DNA from: Kineosporia aurantiaca JCM 3230
GTDB lineage: Bacteria; Actinomycetota; Actinomycetes; Actinomycetales; Kineosporiaceae
NCBI GenBank assembly: GCA_000719025.1
Contig: JODP01000001.1
Location: forward strand, 682,001 to 746,000
Direction: 5' to 3'
Length of the DNA stretch: 64,000 nt
Positions within the stretch are counted from its first letter, which is position 1. Each line of letters begins with the position of its first letter. A model generated the notes under the pieces. The model ran no database searches, was not told the DNA's origin, and saw only the letters and a list, made by a program, of their open reading frames with translations. The translations under genes and the position numbers were made by a program. Of the stretch, positions 33,951-43,967 are shown piece after piece.

Positions 33951-34226
33951 ATGACCAGCACCATCGACACCCTGAACAGCATGATCACCATCCGTTACTT
34001 CGCCGGCGCCCGGGCCGCCTCCGGGGTGGCGTCCGAACAACTCCCGGTGGCGGCCGGAATCCCCCTGGAAACCCTGGTCGACCAGCTCGCCGAGCGGCAC
34101 GGAGCCGCCCTGGCCCGGGTGCTCCAGGCCTCGTCCTTCCTGATCGACGAGGTCGCCGGGGACCGTCGGCGGATCGTTCCGGGCGGCTCCGTGGTCGACG
34201 TTCTCCCACCATTTGCCGGGGGTTGA
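33951..34226 (+). CDS. moaD: MoaD/ThiS-family sulfur carrier
   Basis: A 91-residue ubiquitin-like protein, the small subunit of molybdopterin synthase, which receives a C-terminal thiocarboxylate. Visible features are the beta-grasp core ITIRYFAGARAASG, the ETLVDQLAERHG helix and the required C-terminal Gly-Gly in DVLPPFAGG. ATG 33951 is eight bases after the moaA stop; GGAGG at the moaA end serves as ribosome site. The larger synthase subunit, moaE, lies 1.9 kb away on the opposite strand beyond a glycosyltransferase. Confidence 0.92.
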   Translation: MTSTIDTLNSMITIRYFAGARAASGVASEQLPVAAGIPLETLVDQLAERHGAALARVLQASSFLIDEVAGDRRRIVPGGSVVDVLPPFAGG

Positions 34227-34469
34227 GTCCCCAGGAAGCTCCCAGCCGACCGTTGCCCTCCCGTGACCGTTCCGACGGGTGGAGAGGTCCGAGCTGTCGT
34301 AGTCTGATCAAGGGCGAGCCCTTGGGCGCAGCCCTTCGGTCTCCCCGTTGTCGACGCTGTCCGCCGTGGGTGACCACGGCTCAGCCGACGCGGCAATGTC
34401 GCCGTGCGTGACCAGAGTTGATCGATCGCAGCATTCGATCACCCACGTCGAAGCAGGAGACATCGTTAG

Positions 34470-36083
34470 GTGACGCAGACGACGGGGCGGGAACCCGACG
34501 GGACCGTACCGACCGGACTGAAGCGCGAGGCGATCGTCCCCGCACCGTCCGGCGCGACCGTCAGGACTGCTGCCCCGCAAGGACGCCGGCCCCGACTCGA
34601 CCGGCTCGACCGGCTCGAGGAGCGCGGCTACGAGCTGCTGGCCCGGCCCTGGCGGGCCGAGGCGCTCGTCGCGCTGATCTGCGTCACGGTCTTCTCCTGG
34701 TGGGTCGGCCGGCCCAGCCCGTGGTGGGACGAGGCGGTCACCCGCGACGTCACCTCCCGCCCGACCAGCGAGATCCTCGACCTGACCGAGCACGTCGACC
34801 TGGTCCACGCCAGCTACTACCTGTTGGTGCACGGCCTGCTCGGGGCCAGCGCCACGATCACCCCGATCCGCCTGCTCTCGGTCGCCGCGGCAACCGTCAC
34901 CGGGGTCCTGCTGGTCCGCCTGGGCCGCGAACTGGGGTCCGGCCGGGTCGGTTTCCTGGCCGGGCTGCTCTGGGTGGTCGCGCCGCTGGCCAGCCGGTAC
35001 GCGCAGGAGGCCCGGCCCTACGCGATGGTCGCGATGATGGCCACCGCATCCACGCTGGCCCTGGTCCGGGTCTGCCGGAAACCCTGGCGGCGCACCCGGT
35101 GGGCGGTCTACGGCGTCTGCCTGGTCGGGCTCGGCCTGTTCAACGTGATCGGCCTGACCCTGCTGGCCTCGCACGTCTGCTACGTCCTGGCCACCTCGGC
35201 CCGCCGGGTCCGGCTGCGCTGGTACCTGTCCGCCGGGCTGGCGGTCGCCCTGCTCAGCCCGCTGCTCTACTTCTCCAGCCAGCAGAGCGCTCAGGTGGCC
35301 TGGCTACCGGTGCCCGCGCTGAACCGGCTCTACGGCTTCTTCCAGGCCGAGTACGAGGTCACCTGGGCCCTGGTCGCCCTGCTGGTGCTGGCCTTCGCCG
35401 GGATCGGCCGGGGCACCCACAACCCGGCCCTGGCCCTGGGCCTGACCTGGTCGGTGCTGCCGCCGGTGCTGCTCTGGACGGTGTCCCAGGTGCACCCGCT
35501 GTACGACTGGCGCTACGTCTTCTTCACCGTGCCGGGCACCGCCCTGGCCCTGGCCTCGCTGGCCACCCTGCTGCGGGCCCGCTTCGTCGTGGTGATGCTG
35601 CTGGTGCTGACCATCGGCGGGGCGCACATGCAGAGCGTCTACCGCTGGCGGGCGACCGGGCACGCGGAGAACCTGCGCGGCGTGGCCGAGGTGATCGAGC
35701 AGGGGGCGCGGCCCGGCGACGCGGTGATCTTCCTGCCCTCGTCCCGGCGGGTGGTGAAACTGGCCTATCCGGACGCGTTCACCAAGGTGGACGACGTGGC
35801 GCTGGCCGAGACCGGCGAGCAGTCGGACACGCTGTTCGGGGTCGAGGAGCCGACTCCGGAGATCAGCAAGGCGCTGCGCAAGGTCACCCGGGTCTGGGTG
35901 GTCACCAGCAACGCGCGGCTCGGCGAGACGGCGCAGGACAAGCCCGAGACGGACAAGGAACGCCTGCTGTACGACCACTTCCGGGTGACCGGCATGGAAG
36001 ATCTGGGCAGCTATCAGGTCGAGCTGTACCAGCGCAGCAGCAAGGAAGCCGGGATCGTGACCACCGGCTCGGCCAGCTCCTAG
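34470..36083 (+). CDS. polytopic GT-C/GT39-like glycosyltransferase
   Basis: A 537-residue membrane protein with about ten to eleven hydrophobic segments. The first luminal loop contains PSPWWDEAVTRDVTSRPT, the acidic catalytic motif of polyprenyl-phosphate-sugar-dependent GT-C enzymes such as protein mannosyltransferases and ArnT. A later segment shows ASRYAQEARPYAMVAM, also typical. The C-terminal ~150 residues are soluble (RPGDAVIFLPSSRR). It should transfer a sugar from a lipid carrier to an extracytoplasmic acceptor. The GTG start follows GCAGGAGAC. The 243-base gap upstream holds small imperfect stems but no recognised riboswitch. It overlaps the convergent moaE by four bases. Confidence 0.8.
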   Translation: MTQTTGREPDGTVPTGLKREAIVPAPSGATVRTAAPQGRRPRLDRLDRLEERGYELLARPWRAEALVALICVTVFSWWVGRPSPWWDEAVTRDVTSRPTSEILDLTEHVDLVHASYYLLVHGLLGASATITPIRLLSVAAATVTGVLLVRLGRELGSGRVGFLAGLLWVVAPLASRYAQEARPYAMVAMMATASTLALVRVCRKPWRRTRWAVYGVCLVGLGLFNVIGLTLLASHVCYVLATSARRVRLRWYLSAGLAVALLSPLLYFSSQQSAQVAWLPVPALNRLYGFFQAEYEVTWALVALLVLAFAGIGRGTHNPALALGLTWSVLPPVLLWTVSQVHPLYDWRYVFFTVPGTALALASLATLLRARFVVVMLLVLTIGGAHMQSVYRWRATGHAENLRGVAEVIEQGARPGDAVIFLPSSRRVVKLAYPDAFTKVDDVALAETGEQSDTLFGVEEPTPEISKALRKVTRVWVVTSNARLGETAQDKPETDKERLLYDHFRVTGMEDLGSYQVELYQRSSKEAGIVTTGSASS

Positions 36084-36556
36084 GGGCAGGCCACCCACTC
36101 GTCGGTACCGTCGGCCAGCACCTGCCGCTTCCAGACCGGCAGCTGCGCCTTGACCTCGTCGACCAGGCGCATCGCAGTGGCGAAGGCCTCCTGTCGATGA
36201 GCGCCGGCCACGGCCACGGCGAGCGCTGTGTCCCCGATCTGCAGGGTCCCGATCCGGTGCGCCACGGCCACGGCCTCGGCGTCGCCGCTCGCCACCACCT
36301 CGGCGACCACGCGCTCGAGCACTGCCTGCGCGGTGGGATGGCCGACGTACTCCAACCCCAGCACCTCGCGCCCGCCGTCGTGGTTGCGCACTACCCCGGC
36401 GAAGGTGACGACTGCTCCCGAAGAAGCGCCTGACACTAGAGCGGCCTGCGCCTCCAGGTCGATCGGCTGATCTGTCACGACGGCCTGCAGCACCTGCCGG
36501 GCAGGCGGATTGATCCGGCTGGAGTCCGGCACGTGGTGAGTGGTCTCGGTCGACAC
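36080..36556 (-). CDS. moaE: molybdopterin synthase catalytic subunit
   Basis: Inserts two sulfurs from MoaD thiocarboxylate into cyclic pyranopterin to form molybdopterin. The 158-residue product has GAVVTFAGVVRNHDGGR near the N-terminus, AVAHRIGTLQIGD, and the active-site lysine in VKAQLPVWKRQVLADG. The GTG at 36556 is chosen because TACCCT (36568-36563, minus strand) is exactly six bases upstream, indicating a leaderless start; a longer frame to 36604 has no ribosome site. It is separated from moaA/moaD by an unrelated glycosyltransferase, convergent with it. Confidence 0.93.
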   Translation of the reverse strand: MSTETTHHVPDSSRINPPARQVLQAVVTDQPIDLEAQAALVSGASSGAVVTFAGVVRNHDGGREVLGLEYVGHPTAQAVLERVVAEVVASGDAEAVAVAHRIGTLQIGDTALAVAVAGAHRQEAFATAMRLVDEVKAQLPVWKRQVLADGTDEWVACP

Positions 36557-36612
36557 CGCAACAGGGTAAGCAAGAGTTGCACCGCTGTGCGCATCGGTCC
36601 GCACCTGCGGGT

Positions 36613-37200
36613 TCAGGCGCTCGGATCGTCCGTGGGCGCGGTGTCGATATCCAGGCCCGACGCCAGGTCGCTCATCTCAACCAGCACCACGTCGTCCCGC
36701 CCCCGCAGATAATGCCGCGCCCCCGCATCACCCTGAGCCGTAGCCAGGATCCCAGCCCAGTGAGCGCGTCCCAAAAGCACCGGGTGGCCAGGATTTCCGT
36801 CGTAGGCAGCACGCGCCAAAGCATCAGAATTAGGGACGCTGTCGACGGACTCCCGAAGTCGGGTCACCACTGCCGGGGTCACGTCAGGCATGTCGACCAG
36901 GCACACGACGACCGCGTCCGGCGGCTCATCCATTTCCGCCAGGGCCGTGAGACCGGCCCGCAGGGAAGCCCCCATCCCTTCGGTCCAGTCGGCGGTCTGA
37001 ACCACCGTGATCCCGGCCGGAACCAGAGCTGCGACCTCGTCCCCCCGCGCTCCGGTGACCGCCACGACCGGCTCGCAACCGGCGTCCATCATCGAGATCA
37101 CCGCGAGCCGCACCCAAGGTTCGCCGCGGGCGTCCCTGACCAGCCCCTTCGGCCGCCCCATCCGGGTCCCGGCCCCGCCCGCGAGGACGATCCCCGCCAC
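36613..37200 (-). CDS. MobA/MocA-like nucleotidyltransferase
   Basis: A 195-residue Rossmann-like NTP transferase. The nucleotide-binding loop AGIVLAGGAGTRMGRPKGLV, the DWTEGMGASLRAG motif and the metal aspartate in VVCLVDMPDVTP match the MocA/MobA branch, which adds CMP or GMP to molybdopterin. The moaE gene next door supports that role. GTG 37200 is chosen; an in-frame ATG at 37215 would come from the edge of the palindromic repeat and add only MITNK. Exact nucleotide (CTP or GTP) is not determined. A lactate-precursor guanylyltransferase is a less likely alternative. Confidence 0.85.
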   Translation of the reverse strand: MAGIVLAGGAGTRMGRPKGLVRDARGEPWVRLAVISMMDAGCEPVVAVTGARGDEVAALVPAGITVVQTADWTEGMGASLRAGLTALAEMDEPPDAVVVCLVDMPDVTPAVVTRLRESVDSVPNSDALARAAYDGNPGHPVLLGRAHWAGILATAQGDAGARHYLRGRDDVVLVEMSDLASGLDIDTAPTDDPSA

Positions 37201-37206
37201 CTTGTT

Positions 37207-37294
37207 CGTGATCATGCAATACCGCCCCGGCGATCATGCGCTTCCGCCCCCGAGGGAGACTGCATGATCACGGGGGCGAAAGTGCATGATCACG
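37207..37294. repeat. 22-nt palindromic unit repeat, locus 3 (F-F-R-R)
   Basis: The complete form: four contiguous 22-base units, forward at 37207-37228 and 37229-37250, reverse at 37251-37272 and 37273-37294. It lies between the groEL terminator and the mobA-like start. Confidence 0.92.
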
Positions 37295-37319
37295 AAGGAA
37301 AATGGGGGGACAAGCGGAA

Positions 37320-37350
37320 GGGGCGGCCCTCCCGAAGGGAGAGCCGCCCC
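37320..37350 (-). terminator. groEL terminator
   Basis: Arms GGGGCGGC (37320-37327) and GCCGCCCC (37343-37350) extended by CTCCC/GGGAG around a GAA loop, one mismatch, 17 bases past the groEL stop. Confidence 0.75.
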
Positions 37351-37366
37351 GAAGGACCAGCTTGGA

Positions 37367-38992
<1,626 letters not shown>

Positions 38993-39135
38993 CGTGTGGT
39001 GTTCCCTCCACGTAGGGTGGGTTGTGACCAGGGGATGCCCGCGACGGACGGAACGACGCCGAGCGGTCTCTGTCCCGCCCGGTACCGGCCCTCACCCGCC
39101 TGGCCGTACTCGCAAAGCTGTCACTCTCACTAGAA

Positions 39136-39179
39136 GAGTGCTAGTTCCATGATTAGCACTCGACCCTGGTGAGTGCAAA
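39136..39179 (-). promoter_or_regulatory. CIRCE (HrcA operator) with an extra half-site
   Basis: TTAGCACTC (39153-39161), nine bases, then GAGTGCAAA (39171-39179) is a near-consensus CIRCE. A third half-site GAGTGCTAG (39136-39144) lies eight bases on the other side. It is upstream of groEL, within its promoter and leader region. Confidence 0.85.
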
Positions 39180-39186
39180 CCTCCGG

Positions 39187-39615
39187 TCACGATTGCGCGG
39201 TCAGCGCCTCGAGCACCGGAACCGCCCTCACCAGGATCTCCCGCTGCTCCTCGTCGAGCGCCGCGACCCGCTCGGAGAGCCGCTGCATCCGGGCCTCGAC
39301 CAGCCGGTCCATCAGGTCCTGACCCTGCGGGGTGATGCCGACCAGGGTGGCCCGGCGATCGGCCGGATCGGGCCCTTTGGACACCAGGTGCTGCTCCTCG
39401 AGCAGGGCGACCACCCGGGTCAGGGTGGGCGGCGCCATGTCCTCCCGGGTGGCCAGGTCGCCGAGCCGGATCGGCCCCGAGCGGGCGACCGTGGCCAGCG
39501 CCCCGATCGAGCCCGGGCCCAGGCCGCTGGTGTCCCCGCGGCGCAGCCAGCGGGTCAGCCGGCTCAGCGCGACGCTCAGCCGGCCCACCATCAGGGCCTG
39601 GTCCGTGCTGCTCAC
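39187..39615 (-). CDS. MarR-family transcriptional regulator
   Basis: A 142-residue winged-helix regulator with SIGALATVARSGPIRLGDLA, MAPPTLTRVVALLEEQHLVSKGPDPADRRATLVGIT (recognition helix and wing), and a C-terminal dimerisation helix. The GTG at 39615 overlaps the stop of the MFS gene, so it is the second gene of a coupled operon. It probably represses that operon through the palindrome at 41356-41369, responding to a transported compound. Confidence 0.88.
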   Translation of the reverse strand: MSSTDQALMVGRLSVALSRLTRWLRRGDTSGLGPGSIGALATVARSGPIRLGDLATREDMAPPTLTRVVALLEEQHLVSKGPDPADRRATLVGITPQGQDLMDRLVEARMQRLSERVAALDEEQREILVRAVPVLEALTAQS

Positions 39616-41330
39616 GCGTCCTCCCGCTCCGCCTCCCCACAGAAGTACGAGGCCACGGCCCCGATCAGCATCATCAGGGCGGCGGCCACGAAGACGACGA
39701 CCAGGCCGTCGTGGAAGGGGTCGGAGACCAGGCCGGGGAAGAACGTCTTGCCGGTGAGGGTAGCCGCGTCGGCCTTGGGGATCTGGTTGAGGGCGCCGGA
39801 CGGCCCGAGCAGCTCGCTGATCGGGTTGAACCCGAGGAAGGCGGCGAACAGGCTGCCGACCGGCGGGAGATTGGCCACCTGGGAGGCCGTGCCCGCCGGG
39901 ACCCCGTGCGCCAGCAGGCCGGCCGACATCGCCGAGGGCAGGTGCTTGGCCAGGCCGACGATCATCAGCGAGAAGAAGATGCCGATGCTGAGCGAGGAGC
40001 CGGCGTTGAAGAAGGTGCCGCGCATCCCGGCCGCCGCGCCGCGCTGGGCGGCGGGCACCGATCCCATGATCATCGAGGTGTTGGGCGCCCCGAACATGCC
40101 CGAGCCGATGCCGTTGAGGAAGATCAGCAGGGCGAAGATCCAGTAGCTGAAGTCGACCGGGATCAGGATCAGCCCGATGAAGGTGAGCCCGACCAGGATC
40201 AGCCCGGAGACCGCGAACAGCCGCGGGTTGAGCCGGTCCGACAGGGCCCCGGAGATCGGCCCGGCCAGGAGGAAGCCCACGGTCAGCGGGAGCAGGTAGA
40301 TGCCGGCCCAGAGCGGGGTGTCCTGGTAGTCGTAGCCGTGCAGCGGCAGCCAGATCCCCTGCAGCCAGATGATCAGCATGAACTGCATGCCGCCGCGGCC
40401 GACCGAGCTGAGCAGGCCGGCCAGGTTGCCGAGGGCGAAGTTGCGGTCGCGGAACAGCGAGAGCTGGAACATCGGGTCCGGCACCCGGGTCTCGATCAGC
40501 ACGAACGCCACCAGCAGGGCGATGCCGCCGATGATCCCGGCCAGCACCCACGGGTTGAGCCAGCCGGTGCTGTGGCTCCCGTAGGGCTGGATGCCGTAGG
40601 TGATCCCGGCCAGCAGGGCGGACAGGCCGACCGCGAAGGTGATGTTGCCCAGCCAGTCGACCTTCGAGGGACGCCGTTCGCCCACCTCGTGCAGTGACTT
40701 GTAGGACCAGACGGTGCCGATCAGGCCGATCGGCACGCTGACCCAGAACACCCCGCGCCAGGACCACTCGGCCAGCAGACCGCCGATCAGCAGACCGAGG
40801 AACGAGCCGGCGATGGCCGCGATCTGGTTGATCCCGAGCGCGGTGCCACGCTTGTGGGGCGGGAAGGCGTCGGTCAGGATCGCCGTCGAGTTGGCGAACA
40901 GCATCGCCCCGCCGATGCCCTGGACGAGCCGCCAGCCGATGATCCAGAGCGCGCCCCCGGCCCCACTGATCGGGGTGAGGGCCAGCAGCACCGAGCCGAC
41001 GGTGAAGACCGCGAAGCCCAGGTTGTACATCCGGACCCGCCCGACGGAGTCGCCGAGCCGGCCCAGGCTGACCACGAACACGGCCGTGACCAGCAGATAT
41101 CCCATGATCATCCAGAGCAGGTAGCCGATGTTGCCGGCCGCCAGCGGATCCAGGCCGAGCCCGCGGAAGATGGCCGGCAGGGAGATCAGCAGGATCGAGG
41201 AGTTGATCGTCACCACGAGCATGCCCAGCGTCGTGTTCGACAGGGCGACGTAGCGGTAGTGCGGGTGGTCGGCGTCCCAGCGCTTCCGGGAACCCGGTCG
41301 CGCGGACGTCGAGGAGTCAGCGACGCTCAT
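39612..41330 (-). CDS. MFS drug-resistance transporter (DHA2, 14-helix type)
   Basis: A 572-residue major facilitator with about 14 membrane helices. Motifs include the N-terminal LVVTINSSILLISLPAIFRGL (proton/substrate helix 1), LGRLGDSVGRVRMYNLGF (motif A) and WRLVQGIGGAMLFANSTAILTDAFPPHKRGTALGI (motif C region). This places it with EmrB/QacA-like proton-driven multidrug exporters. A longer frame to 41603 exists, but ATG 41330 is supported by TAATGT (41343-41338, minus strand) seven bases upstream, implying a leaderless mRNA. It overlaps the downstream marR by four bases. Confidence 0.9.
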   Translation of the reverse strand: MSVADSSTSARPGSRKRWDADHPHYRYVALSNTTLGMLVVTINSSILLISLPAIFRGLGLDPLAAGNIGYLLWMIMGYLLVTAVFVVSLGRLGDSVGRVRMYNLGFAVFTVGSVLLALTPISGAGGALWIIGWRLVQGIGGAMLFANSTAILTDAFPPHKRGTALGINQIAAIAGSFLGLLIGGLLAEWSWRGVFWVSVPIGLIGTVWSYKSLHEVGERRPSKVDWLGNITFAVGLSALLAGITYGIQPYGSHSTGWLNPWVLAGIIGGIALLVAFVLIETRVPDPMFQLSLFRDRNFALGNLAGLLSSVGRGGMQFMLIIWLQGIWLPLHGYDYQDTPLWAGIYLLPLTVGFLLAGPISGALSDRLNPRLFAVSGLILVGLTFIGLILIPVDFSYWIFALLIFLNGIGSGMFGAPNTSMIMGSVPAAQRGAAAGMRGTFFNAGSSLSIGIFFSLMIVGLAKHLPSAMSAGLLAHGVPAGTASQVANLPPVGSLFAAFLGFNPISELLGPSGALNQIPKADAATLTGKTFFPGLVSDPFHDGLVVVFVAAALMMLIGAVASYFCGEAEREDA

Positions 41331-41337
41331 ACTCAGC

Positions 41338-41369
41338 ACATTACTTGCTGTACGCGAACTAACTAGTTC
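41338..41369 (-). promoter_or_regulatory. promoter and operator of the MFS-marR operon
   Basis: TAATGT (41343-41338) is the -10. The perfect palindrome GAACTA-AC-TAGTTC at 41356-41369 lies at the -35 position, where MarR binding would block polymerase. Confidence 0.55.
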
Positions 41370-41427
41370 CCCGAGGCAAACAATTTCTCGGCGCGGAACT
41401 GTCGGTGCCGAGGGGCATGATCGGGAC

Positions 41428-43098
41428 GTGGCAGCGGAAACACGAGTGCTGGTGGCCCGGACGCGGGGTGGCACCGGCTGGGAGCTGCAGGCGGTCGACG
41501 AGGCGGGGGTCGCGGCCGGACCGGTGCGCCGGGTCCCGCGGCTCGAGACGGCGGTGCGGGAGCAGGAGGCCCAGGGCGGCCCGCGGTGGGTCTGGTGGCG
41601 CACCGCAGAGGTCTACCCGGTGCTTTTGGACGCGGGGGTGCGGGTTGCGCGGTGCTACGACGCCGGTGCGGTCGAGAGTTTACTGAGGACGCACGCGGGC
41701 GAGGCCTTCGTGCCGCCTCAGTCGAGTGGGCGGGAACCGACCGCTCGCACACAGCAGATCTCGCTGTTCGGCGAGGCCGAGGCGGCCCCGGTCGAGGACG
41801 CCGCCGGCGAGCCGGCCCCGGGCACCCTGGACGAACTGCGGGTTCTGCACGCGGAGCAGCTCGCTCGGCTCAGCGAGGTGCGCCGGGAGGATCCGGGCTT
41901 CGGGCTCCTGGTCGCCGCCGAGTCGGCCGCCTGCCTGGCCGCCGTCGAGATGGGACGGGCCGGGCTGCCCTGGAGCGTGCGGATCCACGACCAGGTGCTG
42001 GAAGACCTGCTCGGTCCCCGGCCGCAGCACACCGGCCGTCCCCGGGGCCTGCAGACCCTGGCCGAAGAGGTGGCGCGGCTCCTGGCGCCGGACCACACCG
42101 GCCCCGGCCTCCCGATGAACCCGGACTCCCCGGGCGAGGTGCTGAAGGCGTTCAAACGCCAGGGCATCCAGCTCACCACCACCCGTGCCTGGGAGCTGAA
42201 GACCATCGACCACCCGGCGGTGGCGCCCCTGCTGCGCTACAAGGAGCTGGCCCGGCTGCACGTGGCGCACGGCTGGGCTTGGCAGGACCAGTGGGTCCGG
42301 GACGGCCGGTTCCACGCCGAGTACGTGCCCGGCGGCGTGGTCACCGGGCGCTGGGCCACCTCCGGGGGCGGGGCACTGCAGATCCCCAAGGTGATGCGGG
42401 CCTGCGTGGTCGCCGATCCGGGCTGGGTGCTGGTGGCGGCGGACGCGGGCCAGCTCGAGCCACGGATCCTGGCCGCGCTGTCCGGCGACCGCGGGATGAT
42501 CGCCGCCACCGCCGACCCGGACCTGTACACCGCCCTGGCCCGGCAGGCGCTGGGCCGCCCGGAGGCCCGGGGTGAGGCCAAGATCGGCCTGCTGGCCGCG
42601 ATGTACGGCGCCCGGGCCAACACCCCAGCCATGGTCGCCCTGCAGCGCCGCTTCCCGCAGGCGCTGGCCCTGCTGGAGCGGGCCGCCCGCACCGGGGAGG
42701 ACGGCGGCAGCGTCCGCTCGGTGCTCGGGCGCACCTGCCCCCCGCCCGACCCGTCCTGGCAGGACGTCCCGCCCGAGCAGGCGCTCAGCCGCTCCCGGGC
42801 GCGCGGCCGGTTCACCCGCAACTTCGTCATCCAGGCCTCGGCCGCCGACTGGGCCAACGCCTTGGTGGCCGGACTGCGGCGCCGGCTGGCCGCGCTCGAC
42901 GAGACCGACGGCCGGGCCGAACTGGTCTTCTTCCAGCACGACGAGGTGATCGTGCACGCCCCGGCCCGGTTGTCGGAAGCAGTGGTCGCGGCAATCGTCG
43001 GAAGTGGTGCCGAGGCCACCGCACTGGTTCTCGGTGAGCGCGGCGTGCGGATTCCTCTGGCCGCCGCACCGATCGGTTCTTATGCCGAGAAGAATTGA
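41428..43098 (+). CDS. PolA-like DNA polymerase lacking a 5'-nuclease domain
   Basis: A 556-residue family A polymerase relative, much shorter than DNA polymerase I (about 900). It lacks the 5' nuclease, and the N-terminal ~200 residues have no clear DEDD exonuclease motifs. The polymerase palm and fingers remain: motif A VAADAGQLEPRIL with D339 (usual DYSQIELR), motif B around K385-IGLLAAMYG, and motif C FFQHDEVIVH with H504-D505-E506. Actinobacteria often carry such a second gene annotated as a bifunctional 3'-5' exonuclease/DNA polymerase. A role in repair or replication restart is inference. The GTG start at 41428 is likely but has only a weak ribosome site. Confidence 0.85.
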   Translation: MAAETRVLVARTRGGTGWELQAVDEAGVAAGPVRRVPRLETAVREQEAQGGPRWVWWRTAEVYPVLLDAGVRVARCYDAGAVESLLRTHAGEAFVPPQSSGREPTARTQQISLFGEAEAAPVEDAAGEPAPGTLDELRVLHAEQLARLSEVRREDPGFGLLVAAESAACLAAVEMGRAGLPWSVRIHDQVLEDLLGPRPQHTGRPRGLQTLAEEVARLLAPDHTGPGLPMNPDSPGEVLKAFKRQGIQLTTTRAWELKTIDHPAVAPLLRYKELARLHVAHGWAWQDQWVRDGRFHAEYVPGGVVTGRWATSGGGALQIPKVMRACVVADPGWVLVAADAGQLEPRILAALSGDRGMIAATADPDLYTALARQALGRPEARGEAKIGLLAAMYGARANTPAMVALQRRFPQALALLERAARTGEDGGSVRSVLGRTCPPPDPSWQDVPPEQALSRSRARGRFTRNFVIQASAADWANALVAGLRRRLAALDETDGRAELVFFQHDEVIVHAPARLSEAVVAAIVGSGAEATALVLGERGVRIPLAAAPIGSYAEKN

Positions 43099-43290
43099 CG
43101 TCTCGGCGGCATTTGCGGATCGCCCGGAAGGCGGCGTGGTTCAGTCCTGGTTGACCGGACAATCATCTTTCCGAATGTGTCAGAGCGACGATATCTGGAG
43201 TCCGGCTAATGCCCACCGCCCATTCGCCCGTTCCGCCGCGGCATTGTTCGCAGGCGATATCCGGAGTGTAAAAACTGCGCAAACACACAA

Positions 43291-43321
43291 GGCCGTCCCC
43301 GGTGAATCACCGGGGACGGCC
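43291..43321 (-). terminator. terminator of the cold-shock gene
   Basis: A 14-base perfect stem (GGCCGTCCCCGGTG at 43291-43304 with 43308-43321) and AAT loop, followed on the minus strand by TTGTGTGTTTG. Confidence 0.75.
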
Positions 43322-43377
43322 ATGGTGACGAGTCAGATCGCAAGCCCGGGGCGAATGGGCTCACGAAGGACGACGAA

Positions 43378-43581
43378 TCAGGCGGGGCGAACGGCCTCTG
43401 CCTGCGGGCCCTTCTGGCCCTGACCGACCTCGAACTCCACCCGCTGCCCCTCGTCGAGCGAGCGGTAGCCGTCCATCTGGATAGCCGACCAGTGCACGAA
43501 GACGTCCGCGCCACCACCGTCAACGGTGATGAAGCCGTAACCCTTTTCGGCGTTGAACCACTTGACGGTTCCCTGAGCCAT
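43378..43581 (-). CDS. cold-shock protein CspA-type
   Basis: A 67-residue single OB-fold RNA chaperone. RNP1 is KWFNAEKGYGFITVDG and RNP2 is DVFVHWSAI; the C-terminus reads GQKGPQAEAVRPA, typical of actinobacterial CspA. ATG 43581 follows AGGAGTAGGA. It lies alone, ended by a strong hairpin, and the 5' region up to about 43800 contains no gene on its strand, leaving room for a long leader as in many cold-shock mRNAs. Confidence 0.96.
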   Translation of the reverse strand: MAQGTVKWFNAEKGYGFITVDGGGADVFVHWSAIQMDGYRSLDEGQRVEFEVGQGQKGPQAEAVRPA

Positions 43582-43967
43582 TCCTACTCCTGCTTGCTGT
43601 AACTGCGGCGCGGTTCGAGCACTGCACACGAACCGGGTCTCACGCTCGACGGCCCAACCCCGCGAACGGGATCGGGCCGGGATGGTCCAACGTGCGGGCC
43701 TCTGGCGTGAAGCTGGAGAGGACATTGCTCATCGAACTGTTCGACCGACGCCTACAGTAGCGCCTGATTCGCAAACGCGGGAGATACCAACTCTTAGCGA
43801 CCTTCGTGAACCGCACTTACGCTGACTTCATGCGATCTCCGCGACGACGCGGGAGAGCCGTCGGGCAACCCGTTGTCATCCGTTCAACCAACTGCCGCGG
43901 CGGTTATGTAGAGGCTCCCGGCCGGGGCCCGACAAGCCACCCGGCACTGCTGCGCACTCGGCGGTTG
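43582..43967 (-). other. intergenic region, probable long csp leader
   Basis: No convincing gene. A frame extending rightward from 43806 into the next gene has poor third-position G/C and is probably not coding. I see no perfect long hairpin here. Confidence 0.4.

Noticed and set aside
34227..34469. Possible riboswitch (molybdenum cofactor or cyclic di-AMP) before the glycosyltransferase
   Set aside because: Small stems and a repeated GTGACCA are visible, but I could not match any conserved riboswitch core.
43806..43967. N-terminal extension of the HEARHxxQ protein from GTG 43806
   Set aside because: Codons in this stretch lack the high third-position G/C of the downstream part.
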